In this document: piece after piece, positions 7,483 to 15,289 of the stretch
Position numbering within the stretch: position 1 is the stretch's first letter
Layout: each line of letters starts with the position of its first letter
NCBI GenBank assembly: GCA_018262775.1
Contig: JADFDU010000010.1
Span: 1-64,000 of the forward strand
Direction of reading: 5' to 3'
Length of the DNA stretch: 64,000 bases
Source: Rhodocyclaceae bacterium
GTDB taxonomy: Bacteria > Pseudomonadota > Gammaproteobacteria > Burkholderiales > Rhodocyclaceae
Program-made: the position numbers and the translations under genes
The notes under the pieces: generated by a model
What the model saw: only the letters and a program-made list of their open reading frames with translations
What the model was told of the DNA's origin: nothing
Database searches by the model: none

Positions 7483-8241
7483 ATGGAACACGGCCTGGGC
7501 TTCGCCCACTTCCTCGCCAGCACCGACGGCATTGCCCGCCTCGTCCTCGGGCTGATGCTCATCATGTCCGTCGGCACCTGGTACCTGATCGTCGTCAAGG
7601 GTGTCCAGTCCTTCCTCTCGCAGAAGCGCAGCCTCGATTTCCTCGATGCCTTCTGGCGTGCGCCGAACCTCGACGCCGTGGCCCGCCGCCTGCGCGAGAG
7701 CGGCGTCAACGACCCCTTCTCGCACCTCGTCCACCACGGCTTCACCGCCATCGAGCAGCACCGCGCCGGGCGCGACGGCAGCCGCGGCCTGATCGACGCC
7801 GGCACGCCGGACGAATTCCTCACCCGCGCGCTGAAGCGCGCCATCGGCCAGGACAAGTCGCGCCTCGAATACGGCCAGACGTTTTTGGCAACCGTCGCCT
7901 CCAGCGCGCCCTTCGTCGGTCTCTTCGGCACCGTCTGGGGCATCTACCACGCGCTGATGGCGATCGGCATGAGCGGCCAAGGCACGCTCGACAAGGTCGC
8001 CGGCCCGGTCGGCGAAGCGCTGATCATGACCGCCATCGGCCTCGCCGTGGCGATTCCCGCCGCCGTCGCCTACAACGCCTTCGCCCGCGCCAACCGCAAC
8101 ACCCTGGCCGAGTTGGACTCCTTCGCCCACGACGTGTTCACCTTCCTCGCCACGGGCCTCAAGACGACGCCCCAGGGAAGCGACGTCGCCGCCACCTCGG
8201 AACGCATCCTTGCCCGCGTCGCCGCGCGCGGCGCCGCCTGA
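7483..8241 (+). CDS. exbB: Biopolymer transport protein ExbB
   Basis: This is a 252-residue MotA/TolQ/ExbB family proton channel subunit of the TonB motor. It has an N-terminal membrane segment (LVLGLMLIMSVGTWYLIVVKG), a long cytoplasmic region and two C-terminal helices. These contain the typical LATVASSAPFVGLFGTVWG and EALIMTAIGLAVAIPAAVAYN. GAAGGAG precedes the ATG. exbD begins 10 bp downstream. Confidence 0.95.
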   Translation: MEHGLGFAHFLASTDGIARLVLGLMLIMSVGTWYLIVVKGVQSFLSQKRSLDFLDAFWRAPNLDAVARRLRESGVNDPFSHLVHHGFTAIEQHRAGRDGSRGLIDAGTPDEFLTRALKRAIGQDKSRLEYGQTFLATVASSAPFVGLFGTVWGIYHALMAIGMSGQGTLDKVAGPVGEALIMTAIGLAVAIPAAVAYNAFARANRNTLAELDSFAHDVFTFLATGLKTTPQGSDVAATSERILARVAARGAA

Positions 8242-8251
8242 GGAAAGCACC

Positions 8252-8680
8252 ATGGCCTTCGGTTCCCTCTCCGACAGCGATGCCGGCGGCGATCTCGCCG
8301 AGATCAACATGATTCCGCTCATCGACGTGATGCTCGTGCTGCTGGTGATCTTCATCGTCACCGCGCCGCTCCTCACCCACGCCGTCAAGGTCGACCTGCC
8401 CAAGGCGAGCTCGTCGCCCAACCTGACCCAGCCCGACAACGTGCAGCTCGCCATCGATGCCGAAAGCCGGGTGTACTGGAACGGTGAGACGGTCGATGCC
8501 GCCGCGTTGGCGGAGCGCATCAAGGCCGCCGCCGCACGAGTGCCGCAGCCCGAGCTGCACCTGCGCGCCGAACGCACCACACCCTACGAAAAGGTCGCCG
8601 AGGTCCTGTCGGCCGCCGCGCGCGAGGGTCTCACCAAAATCGGCTTCGTCACGGAGCCTGCTGTCAAATCCGCCCAATGA
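8252..8680 (+). CDS. exbD: Biopolymer transport protein ExbD
   Basis: The 142-residue protein is the second TonB motor subunit. It has one helix, INMIPLIDVMLVLLVIFIVT, carrying the essential Asp (PLIDVMLVLL) for proton movement, then a periplasmic domain (HLRAERTTPYEKVAEVL). AGGAAAG lies before the start. Together with tonB and exbB it forms a dedicated energising set for the receptor encoded next. Confidence 0.95.
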   Translation: MAFGSLSDSDAGGDLAEINMIPLIDVMLVLLVIFIVTAPLLTHAVKVDLPKASSSPNLTQPDNVQLAIDAESRVYWNGETVDAAALAERIKAAAARVPQPELHLRAERTTPYEKVAEVLSAAAREGLTKIGFVTEPAVKSAQ

Positions 8681-8698
8681 TTTCAACAGGAGAAGGTA

Positions 8699-10774
8699 AT
8701 GCATAAAAGCCACAACTCTCTGACGCTGCTCGCCGCCCTCGTTCCCCTCGCCCTGCCGGCCGCTGCAAACGAGCAAACGCTCACCACGGTTTCCGTCACC
8801 GCCAAGGGCTACGCCGCAGAGGACCTGGAAACCCCGGTTTCCACGACCTCGCTCGACCGCGACGAGCTGCTCCGGCGCAACGCGCAGAACCCCGGCGAGG
8901 CCCTGCGCGGCGAGCCCGGCCTGGCGGTAGCGAGCGATGGCGCCCAGGGGCAAAATCCCGTTATCCGCGGCCTGAAGAAGGAAAGCGTGGTGCTGCTGGT
9001 CGACGGCATGCGCCTCAACTCCGCCCAGCCAGCGGGCGCCGTCGCCTCCTTTATGTCGCTCGGCCTCGCCGACCGCATCGAGGTCGTCAAGGGCCCTGCC
9101 TCGGTGCTCTATGGCACCGGTGCGCTTGGCGGCGCCATCAACGTGCTGCTGCCGCAGGCGCGCTTCGAGCCCGGCGCAAAATTCTTCGCCGCGGCAAGCT
9201 ACGATTCGGCCAGTCGCGGCGTACGCGGCACCGGCGTCCTCAACGCCTCCGGCGGCGACCATGCACTGATGCTCGGCGCATCGCTCGCTCGCATCGATGA
9301 TTACAAGGCGCCGGACGGTCGCGTCGACCGCACCGGCTACGACTCCGACAGCTTCATCGGCCAGTATCGCTTCCGCATCGACAACGCACAGCAGCTGCGC
9401 CTCTCGTTGCAGCGGCACGAAGACGAGGACGTCTGGTATCCCGGTTCGACCAAGCCGCACCCGAGCCCGCTCGTCGGCAGTACCACGGTGCATTCGCCCA
9501 AGCAGGCGCGCACCCTGGCCGAGATCGGCTACAGCCGCAAGGGCTCCGGCGAATCGCCGCTCAACCTCGACGTCCGCGCGTACCGCCAGGAAATGGAGCG
9601 CCGCATCTACGCCTGGTCGAACCGCCGCAACCAGGACCTCTCGCAAACCCACGTGTTCTTCGCCACCGACGGCCTCGACGCCAAGGTCGACTGGCTGGTG
9701 CATCCGCAGCACCTGCTGTCCTTTGGCGCCAACTACTGGCAGATGGGTGCTTCACCTGAGCGTTTCCTCTTCAATCCGCCGGCGTTCACACCCGTGCGCC
9801 GCGACCCCTTCGATGACGGCCAAATCAGCGCCTTCGGCGTCTACGTCCAGGACGACATGCGCTTCGGCAAGCTGAACGTACTCGCCGCGCTGCGCCACGA
9901 TACGGTTAAGGGCGAAGCCGCCGCGATGGCCAATCCGGCCAACCCGGCGCTGAAGGTCACCAATAACCTGGATCGCCGCGACAGTGCCTTCTCCGGCAGC
10001 CTCGGCGCCATCTACGAGGCCGCCCCGCTCCTGCGGCCTTACGCCAACCTCTCGCGCGGCTTCCGCGCCGGCGAGATGCGCGAGCGCTACGAATCCTCGC
10101 CACGCGGCGATGGCTACTACTACGCCGGCAACCCGCAGATCAAGCCGGAAATCTCGACCCAGCTTGAAGTCGGCCTGAAAGGCCAAGGGGAACGTACCGG
10201 CTACCAGGTGGCACTCTGGCGCAACCGCATCACCGATTACATGTCCGGCCTCGACATCTCCGGCACGCCGCGCGCCATCGCCATCTGCGGCGCGGCCAAC
10301 GCCGCCGCCTGCAAGGAAACGGTGAACATCAGCCAGGTCACCCTCCACGGCTTCGAGGCGCAGGGCAAATGGCAGGCCTGGCGCGGCCACTGGTTGAAGG
10401 CCGGATTTTCCATAGTGCGCGGCACCAACGATGCGCTCGACGAACCGCTGTTCCAGATGCCGGCTGACGAACTCACCCTGGGCTGGGAGGGCACCGTCGC
10501 CACGAACTGGACCATGGATGCCACCGGCCGCTTCGTGCGCCAACAGGACCGCGTCGCCACTGTCTTCTCGCGCGGCACCGAGAATAAGACAGGCGGTTTC
10601 GCCACCGCCGACATCGGTGCCACCTGGCGCTATGCGAAAAGTCAGTCGCTGCGCATCGCCGCGAAGAACCTTTTCGACCGCGAGTACCATGAGCATCTGA
10701 CCGAAGGCATATCCGGGCAGGAAATCCACATGCCTGGCCGCAGCCTGGTCGTAACCTGGAAAGGGGACTTCTGA
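8699..10774 (+). CDS. TonB-dependent outer-membrane receptor
   Basis: The 691-residue receptor has a signal peptide ending near LPAAA-NEQ, a TonB box-like TTVSVTAKG and a plug domain. The plug has NPVIRGLKKESVVLLVDGMR and IEVVKGPASVLYGTGALGGA. A 22-strand barrel follows. The plug style (MRLNSAQPAGAV) resembles haem/haemoglobin and siderophore receptors, but no substrate motif such as FRAP/NPNL is evident. One extracellular loop has a Cys pair (AICGAANAAACKE). The gene sits between exbD and an ABC importer whose first gene starts inside its stop (TGATG), so receptor and importer probably move the same, unidentified ligand. Confidence 0.9.
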   Translation: MHKSHNSLTLLAALVPLALPAAANEQTLTTVSVTAKGYAAEDLETPVSTTSLDRDELLRRNAQNPGEALRGEPGLAVASDGAQGQNPVIRGLKKESVVLLVDGMRLNSAQPAGAVASFMSLGLADRIEVVKGPASVLYGTGALGGAINVLLPQARFEPGAKFFAAASYDSASRGVRGTGVLNASGGDHALMLGASLARIDDYKAPDGRVDRTGYDSDSFIGQYRFRIDNAQQLRLSLQRHEDEDVWYPGSTKPHPSPLVGSTTVHSPKQARTLAEIGYSRKGSGESPLNLDVRAYRQEMERRIYAWSNRRNQDLSQTHVFFATDGLDAKVDWLVHPQHLLSFGANYWQMGASPERFLFNPPAFTPVRRDPFDDGQISAFGVYVQDDMRFGKLNVLAALRHDTVKGEAAAMANPANPALKVTNNLDRRDSAFSGSLGAIYEAAPLLRPYANLSRGFRAGEMRERYESSPRGDGYYYAGNPQIKPEISTQLEVGLKGQGERTGYQVALWRNRITDYMSGLDISGTPRAIAICGAANAAACKETVNISQVTLHGFEAQGKWQAWRGHWLKAGFSIVRGTNDALDEPLFQMPADELTLGWEGTVATNWTMDATGRFVRQQDRVATVFSRGTENKTGGFATADIGATWRYAKSQSLRIAAKNLFDREYHEHLTEGISGQEIHMPGRSLVVTWKGDF

Positions 10775-11784
10775 TGCGTGGGCTGCGCCGCCTCCTCGGC
10801 GGCTGCCTGCTGGCGGCCGCACTCCTGCCGCCATGCGCGCACGCCGCCGGCGAGCGCCTGCAAAAGCTCGTGCTCTCCGGCCCCTTCGCCGCCGTTTCCT
10901 TTCCGCTCATCCACATCGCCGAGAGCGGTGGGTTGAAGGACGTCGCCGAGCGCGTCGAGTTCGTGCCCTGGAAGGATCCCGACCAGTTGCGCGTGCTGGC
11001 CGTCGACAACAAGTCGAACGCCGATTTTATCGCCATGCCCACCAACGTCGCCGCCAACCTCTACAACCGGGGCGTGCGCCTTCGGCTCCTCAACGTCTCC
11101 ACCTGGGGTGTGTTGTGGCTGGTGTCGCGCGACGGCGGCCTGAAGACGCTGGCCGACTTCAAGGGCAAGGAGGTGGTGATGCCCTTCCGCGCCGACATGC
11201 CGGACATCGTCTTCCAACTGCTCGCCGAAAAGGCCGGACTGGACGCCAAGCGCGACTTCCGGCTGCGCTACGTCGCCACGCCCTTCGACGCCATGCAACT
11301 GCTGATCATGCGCCGCGCCGATCACGCCTTGCTGGCCGAACCGGGCGTATCGATGGCGCTGCGCAAGACGAAGTCGTTTCCGGTCAGTCTCATCGCGCCC
11401 GAGCTTCATCGCAGCGTCGACCTGCAGCGGGAATGGGGCCGACTGTTCGCTCGTCCGGCACGCATCCCGCAGGCAGGTATCGTCGCCATGGGCAAGGCGC
11501 TGGACAACCCGGCGCTGATCGAGCGCTTCCAGAAAGCCTACGCCGCTTCGCTCAAGTGGTGCGAGGAACAACCTGAGGCCTGCGGCGCCATGGTGGCGAA
11601 GCGCATCGACATGCTGACGCCGGAAGCCGTCGCCGACTCGGTGCGCGTCGACAACACGGCCTTTGTCCCGGCACGTGAGGCGAAACCAGAACTCGAATTC
11701 TTCTTCGGCCAGTTGCATGCCCGTCAGCCGGCGCTGATCGGCGGCAAGCTGCCGCCTGACGATTTTTATTACATGGCACGATGA
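10774..11784 (+). CDS. ABC transporter substrate-binding protein, NitT/TauT type
   Basis: The 336-residue protein has a signal peptide (cleavage near AHAAG-ERL). Its fold resembles the SsuA/TauA/ThiY group of periplasmic binding proteins: LADFKGKEVVMPFRADMPDIV, then FDAMQLLIMRRADHALLAEP. That group binds small organic anions or similar ligands rather than ferric siderophores. The ligand here is not evident. The start overlaps the receptor stop (TGATG) and its own stop overlaps the permease start (ATGA), so the four genes are tightly coupled. Confidence 0.85.
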   Translation: MRGLRRLLGGCLLAAALLPPCAHAAGERLQKLVLSGPFAAVSFPLIHIAESGGLKDVAERVEFVPWKDPDQLRVLAVDNKSNADFIAMPTNVAANLYNRGVRLRLLNVSTWGVLWLVSRDGGLKTLADFKGKEVVMPFRADMPDIVFQLLAEKAGLDAKRDFRLRYVATPFDAMQLLIMRRADHALLAEPGVSMALRKTKSFPVSLIAPELHRSVDLQREWGRLFARPARIPQAGIVAMGKALDNPALIERFQKAYAASLKWCEEQPEACGAMVAKRIDMLTPEAVADSVRVDNTAFVPAREAKPELEFFFGQLHARQPALIGGKLPPDDFYYMAR

Positions 11785-12581
11785 CGCTATTCAGAGCCTG
11801 GTTGGCCGGACTACCAGCCTATCTCTGGAGCGGCTGGGGCGCCATCGCCAGCCTGTTCCTGCTACTGGCCGCCTGGGAGGGCGCGAGCAGTCACTACGGT
11901 GCACTGATCCTGCCCGATCCCGCGAGCACCTTCGCCACGCTTGCCCGTCTCATCGATTCCGGCGCGGCCTGGCCGGAGCTGGTCGTCACCGCGCGGCGCG
12001 CGCTGGCGGGTCTGGCCCTGGCGGTCGCCTCCGGCAGCCTGCTCGGGCTGGCCGCTGGCGTCTCGATGACGGCCTCGATGATGTCGCGCCCGCTGGTCAC
12101 CGTGCTGCTCGGCACGCCGCCGATCGCCTGGCTGGTGCTGGCGATGCTGTGGTTTGGCGCCGGCGACGGCACACCGGTGTTCACCGTCTTCATCGCCTGT
12201 TTTCCAATCGTGTTCGTCGGCGCCCTGCAGGGTGCGCGCACGCTCGACGGTCATCTGAAGGAGATGGCGACGGTTTTCCGCCTGCCGCTCCCAATGAAGC
12301 TTGTCGACCTCTACCTGCCGCACGTGGTGTCCTACCTTTTCCCGGCTTCGATCACGGCGCTCGGCACCTCGTGGAAGGTCGTCATCATGGCTGAGTTGCT
12401 CTCCTCCAGCGACGGCGTCGGCGCCGCGCTGGCGGTGAGCCGCTCGCACCTCGACACCGCCGCCACGCTGGCCTGGATCGGCGCCGTCGTCGGCCTGCTG
12501 CTGGCGGTGGAATACCTGCTGCTGGAACCGATCAAGCGCGAGGTGGAGCGTTGGCGCGAGGTGGACCATGAACACGCCTGA
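11781..12581 (+). CDS. ABC transporter permease
   Basis: The 266-residue inner-membrane permease is of the binding-protein-dependent (SsuC/TauC-like) type with about six helices. The EAA loop region is LDGHLKEMATVFRLPLPMKL, which contacts the ATPase. It overlaps the preceding gene by ATGA and the following ATPase gene by 14 bases. Its substrate is that of the adjacent binding protein and is unknown. Confidence 0.9.
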   Translation: MTLFRAWLAGLPAYLWSGWGAIASLFLLLAAWEGASSHYGALILPDPASTFATLARLIDSGAAWPELVVTARRALAGLALAVASGSLLGLAAGVSMTASMMSRPLVTVLLGTPPIAWLVLAMLWFGAGDGTPVFTVFIACFPIVFVGALQGARTLDGHLKEMATVFRLPLPMKLVDLYLPHVVSYLFPASITALGTSWKVVIMAELLSSSDGVGAALAVSRSHLDTAATLAWIGAVVGLLLAVEYLLLEPIKREVERWREVDHEHA

Positions 12582-13401
12582 GTTGAAAATGCGTGGCGTC
12601 GGTCATGCCTACGCACTGAAATCGGTGCTCGAGGATATCCATCTCGACCTGCCGGCCGGCAGGGTGGTTGCCCTCGTCGGCCCTTCCGGCTGCGGCAAGA
12701 CGACGCTGCTGCACCTCGCCGCCGGCCTGCTCGCCCTGCGCACTGGCGCCATCGAGAACGGCTTCCGCAAACCGGCCGTAATGTTCCAGCAGCCACGCCT
12801 GCTGCCGTGGAAGACGGCGCGCGACAACATCGCGCTGGGCCTCAAGGCGGCCGGCCTGCCGCGGGCGGAATGCATCAGCCGCGCGCAGACGATGGGGCAC
12901 ACCGTCGGGCTGGACGCACAGGCGCTCGACCAGTTTCCCTACGCCCTCTCCGGCGGCATGCAGAGTCGCACCGCGCTGGCGCGCGCCCTCGTGCTGGAAC
13001 CCGATCTGCTGCTGATGGATGAGCCTTTCTCCGCGCTCGACATCGGCCTCAAGGCGCAGCTGCACCGCCTGCTGCTTGACCACCAGGCACAGCGCGGCCT
13101 CGCCGTCCTGATGATCACCCATGACCTGATGGAGGCCGTGCGCCTGGCCGACAGTGTACTGGTGATGGCCAGCGACCCCGGCCGCATCGCCCACCGTATC
13201 GAACTCACCGCGCCAGCGCTCGCCCGCGATGATGCCTTCGTCCACCGCACCACCGCCGAACTGCTGCAGGCACCAACGGTACGCACTTGTTTCGGACTGG
13301 AGGTGCTACCACCGGATGCCACTGTCGCCTGCGACGGCGCCGCCACGGTGGTCAGCATCGGATTGGCGCAGCCGCGCGCCAAAAAGGGTTTCTCGTGCTG
13401 A
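12568..13401 (+). CDS. ABC transporter ATP-binding protein
   Basis: The 277-residue ATPase drives the importer. Walker A is GPSGCGKTTLL (~residue 37), the Q loop is VMFQQPRLLPWK, the signature is LSGGMQSRTALARAL, Walker B is LLLMDEPFSALD and the switch His is in ITHDLMEAVRLAD. These match the SsuB/TauB-like subfamily. The C-terminal ~50 residues extend past the usual domain. Its stop overlaps the GTG start of the NnrS gene. Confidence 0.95.
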   Translation: MNTPELKMRGVGHAYALKSVLEDIHLDLPAGRVVALVGPSGCGKTTLLHLAAGLLALRTGAIENGFRKPAVMFQQPRLLPWKTARDNIALGLKAAGLPRAECISRAQTMGHTVGLDAQALDQFPYALSGGMQSRTALARALVLEPDLLLMDEPFSALDIGLKAQLHRLLLDHQAQRGLAVLMITHDLMEAVRLADSVLVMASDPGRIAHRIELTAPALARDDAFVHRTTAELLQAPTVRTCFGLEVLPPDATVACDGAATVVSIGLAQPRAKKGFSC

Positions 13402-14645
13402 ACGCCACCCTGCATCGTCTCTGCTCGCCCGCTACGGCCGCTCACCCGCTCTGGCTCTGTGGCTTTCGGCCGTTCTTCCTTTTCGCCGCACTCGGCGCAC
13501 CGATCTTCATCGGCCTGTGGATCGCATTTCTCGCCTTTGGAATGCCACTGCCGGCGGTCGCCGGCGGACCCTTCGTCTGGCACGCCCACGAACTCATCTT
13601 CGGCGTGGGCCTGGCTGCCGTCACCGGCTTCGCCCTCACCGCCATCCCCGAATTCACCGCCACCGCCGCCTTCGGCCGCACTGCCGTGCGGCGCCTCGCC
13701 GGCCTGTGGCTCGCCGCACGCCTCGCCTTTTGGTCGAGCGGGCTACTCGGCCTGCCTGCGCTCGCCGCCGCGGCCGCAGCCCATCTCGGACTGCTCGGCG
13801 GGCTGGCCATGCTACTCGCGCCGCGCCTGTGGCAAGACCCGGAGCGGCGTCACCTGTCATTCCTGTGGGCTCTCGCTGCACTGGCCACCTGCGTCGCCGG
13901 TTTCTATGCTGACGCACTCCTCGGCAAGCATCCGGCACGCTGGCTGTACGCCGCCCTCGGCGTGCTGATGATGCTGATCGTGGTCGCCATGAGCCGCATT
14001 TCCATGCGCATCGTGAACGCCGCCATCGAGGAGTGCGCCGGCGATTCGGCGGCGGCGGTCAAATACCGCGCACGGCCACCCCGGCGCAACCTGGCGATCT
14101 TCTGCATCGGTCTATACACCCTGGCGGAACTCTTCTTCCCCGGTGCACGCATCGGCGGCTGGCTGGCGCTCGCCGCCGCTGCCGCCCTGCTCAACCTGCT
14201 CAACGACTGGCACGTCGGCCGCGCCCTCTTCCGGCGTTGGCCGTTCATGCTCTATGGCGTGTACGTCCTCATGGCCGCCGGCTACGCCCTGATGGGCCTG
14301 TCGCTCGTGCTCGATGGCGGCTTCTTCAGTGCTGGTCGGCACTTCCTTGGGGTCGGCGCCATGGGCCTCGCCATTTATACCGTGCTGTGCATCGCCGGCC
14401 GCATGCATTGCGGCCTGCCGCTCGACGAGCGCCTCTGGGTGCCGGCGGGCGCCTGGCTGATCGTCATCGGCGCGATACTGCGCGCCGCGACCGCGCTGCC
14501 CGGCGCCCCGGCTGCAGCGCTGCTCGGCCTGGCCGGCCTCACCTGGGGCGCGGCCTTCGCCCTCTACGCCCTGCGCATGGTGCCGCTGTTCCTTGCGCCG
14601 CGCATCGACGGCGGCAACGGCTGCGAAGGCATCCTCATCCACTGA
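13395..14645 (+). CDS. NnrS family haem-copper membrane protein
   Basis: This is a 416-residue protein with about twelve membrane helices. The NnrS N-terminal signature is clear: PLWLCGFRPFFLFAALGAP and FVWHAHELIFGVGLAAVTGF. NnrS is a haem- and copper-containing protein linked to protection against nitrosative stress. I start it at GTG 13395, overlapping the ATPase stop (GTGCTGA). Its place at the end of a Fur-controlled iron operon, after a TonB/ABC uptake system, is unusual. The ligand conservation (HAHE) looks intact. Confidence 0.85.
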   Translation: MLNATLHRLCSPATAAHPLWLCGFRPFFLFAALGAPIFIGLWIAFLAFGMPLPAVAGGPFVWHAHELIFGVGLAAVTGFALTAIPEFTATAAFGRTAVRRLAGLWLAARLAFWSSGLLGLPALAAAAAAHLGLLGGLAMLLAPRLWQDPERRHLSFLWALAALATCVAGFYADALLGKHPARWLYAALGVLMMLIVVAMSRISMRIVNAAIEECAGDSAAAVKYRARPPRRNLAIFCIGLYTLAELFFPGARIGGWLALAAAAALLNLLNDWHVGRALFRRWPFMLYGVYVLMAAGYALMGLSLVLDGGFFSAGRHFLGVGAMGLAIYTVLCIAGRMHCGLPLDERLWVPAGAWLIVIGAILRAATALPGAPAAALLGLAGLTWGAAFALYALRMVPLFLAPRIDGGNGCEGILIH

Positions 14646-14688
14646 TTTTTATCCGCCCAGAATTTCTTTTTGCCCGATCGCTTGATTT

Positions 14689-14707
14689 CCTAATGAGAAT
14701 CGTTATC
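14689..14707 (+). promoter_or_regulatory. Fur box upstream of the DUF2325 operon
   Basis: CCTAATGAGAATCGTTATC matches the Fur consensus at 15 of 19 positions by eye, and the overlapping AATGAGAATCGTTATCATT is itself nearly palindromic. It lies 125 bp upstream of the first small gene, 44 bp after the NnrS stop. It defines a second Fur-controlled unit. Confidence 0.8.
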
Positions 14708-14831
14708 ATTACTTGAATATATAAACAATCGCCGTACTACGGTGACAGACTTTGCCTCAGCCAGCCACCCGGACACACGCAGCGTCGTCCGCGGTAGCCA
14801 GCCAGAAACCCTGTTTTTTGGAGACTGCCAT

Positions 14832-14993
14832 ATGACACGTTCGCCCACCCGTCCTCCGTCCCCCGCCGCTAGACATCCGGCGCGCGCCTCCCTCATGCAT
14901 TTCCTCAGGTATGGCTGGCCGCTACTGTTGATCGTCTTCTCGGGGGTCGTAGCAGCCACTGTCGTGCTGGACCAGACCGTGTTTGCCCACTGA
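14832..14993 (+). CDS. Small single-helix membrane protein
   Basis: This is a 53-residue protein I do not recognise. It has a basic, Pro-rich N-terminus and one membrane helix (YGWPLLLIVFSGVVAATVVL), ending in DQTVFAH. The start is supported by GGAG eight bases upstream, after a T-rich stretch. A longer in-frame start at 14742 lacks this site. It is the first gene behind a Fur box and is followed after 14 bp by another uncharacterised gene. Confidence 0.6.
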   Translation: MTRSPTRPPSPAARHPARASLMHFLRYGWPLLLIVFSGVVAATVVLDQTVFAH

Positions 14994-15007
14994 TTAGGGG
15001 GCCCCTG

Positions 15008-15289
15008 ATGGAAACGAATGATCTGCATGACGAACCGGCACCTGCGCGCATGGTCGCCGGCGCGCTGGCCCATCTGGCCCGCCACATGACCACCGGCTGC
15101 CCGCGTGCCGCGGAACTGGCGGCGCTACTGCTCGACCGCGTCGCCAGCGACGCCGAAGCCGACCCGTACCTGCGCGAGCACGCACGCGAACTGGTCGACA
15201 TCCTCGAGTGCGAACGGCCGGCCCGCAGCGTGCGTTCCTCGCGCTTTGCGGATATGGTGGAGCAACTCGCCCACGGATGGCCAGCATGA
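15008..15289 (+). CDS. Uncharacterised 93-residue protein
   Basis: I do not recognise this 93-residue soluble protein. It is acidic at the start, mostly helical in appearance, and has Cys at positions ~36 (TGCPRA) and ~74 (LECERP) that might bind metal. GGGGG precedes the ATG. It overlaps the following DUF2325 gene by ATGA, so it is part of the same Fur-controlled operon and may act with it. Confidence 0.7.
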   Translation: METNDLHDEPAPARMVAGALAHLARHMTTGCPRAAELAALLLDRVASDAEADPYLREHARELVDILECERPARSVRSSRFADMVEQLAHGWPA

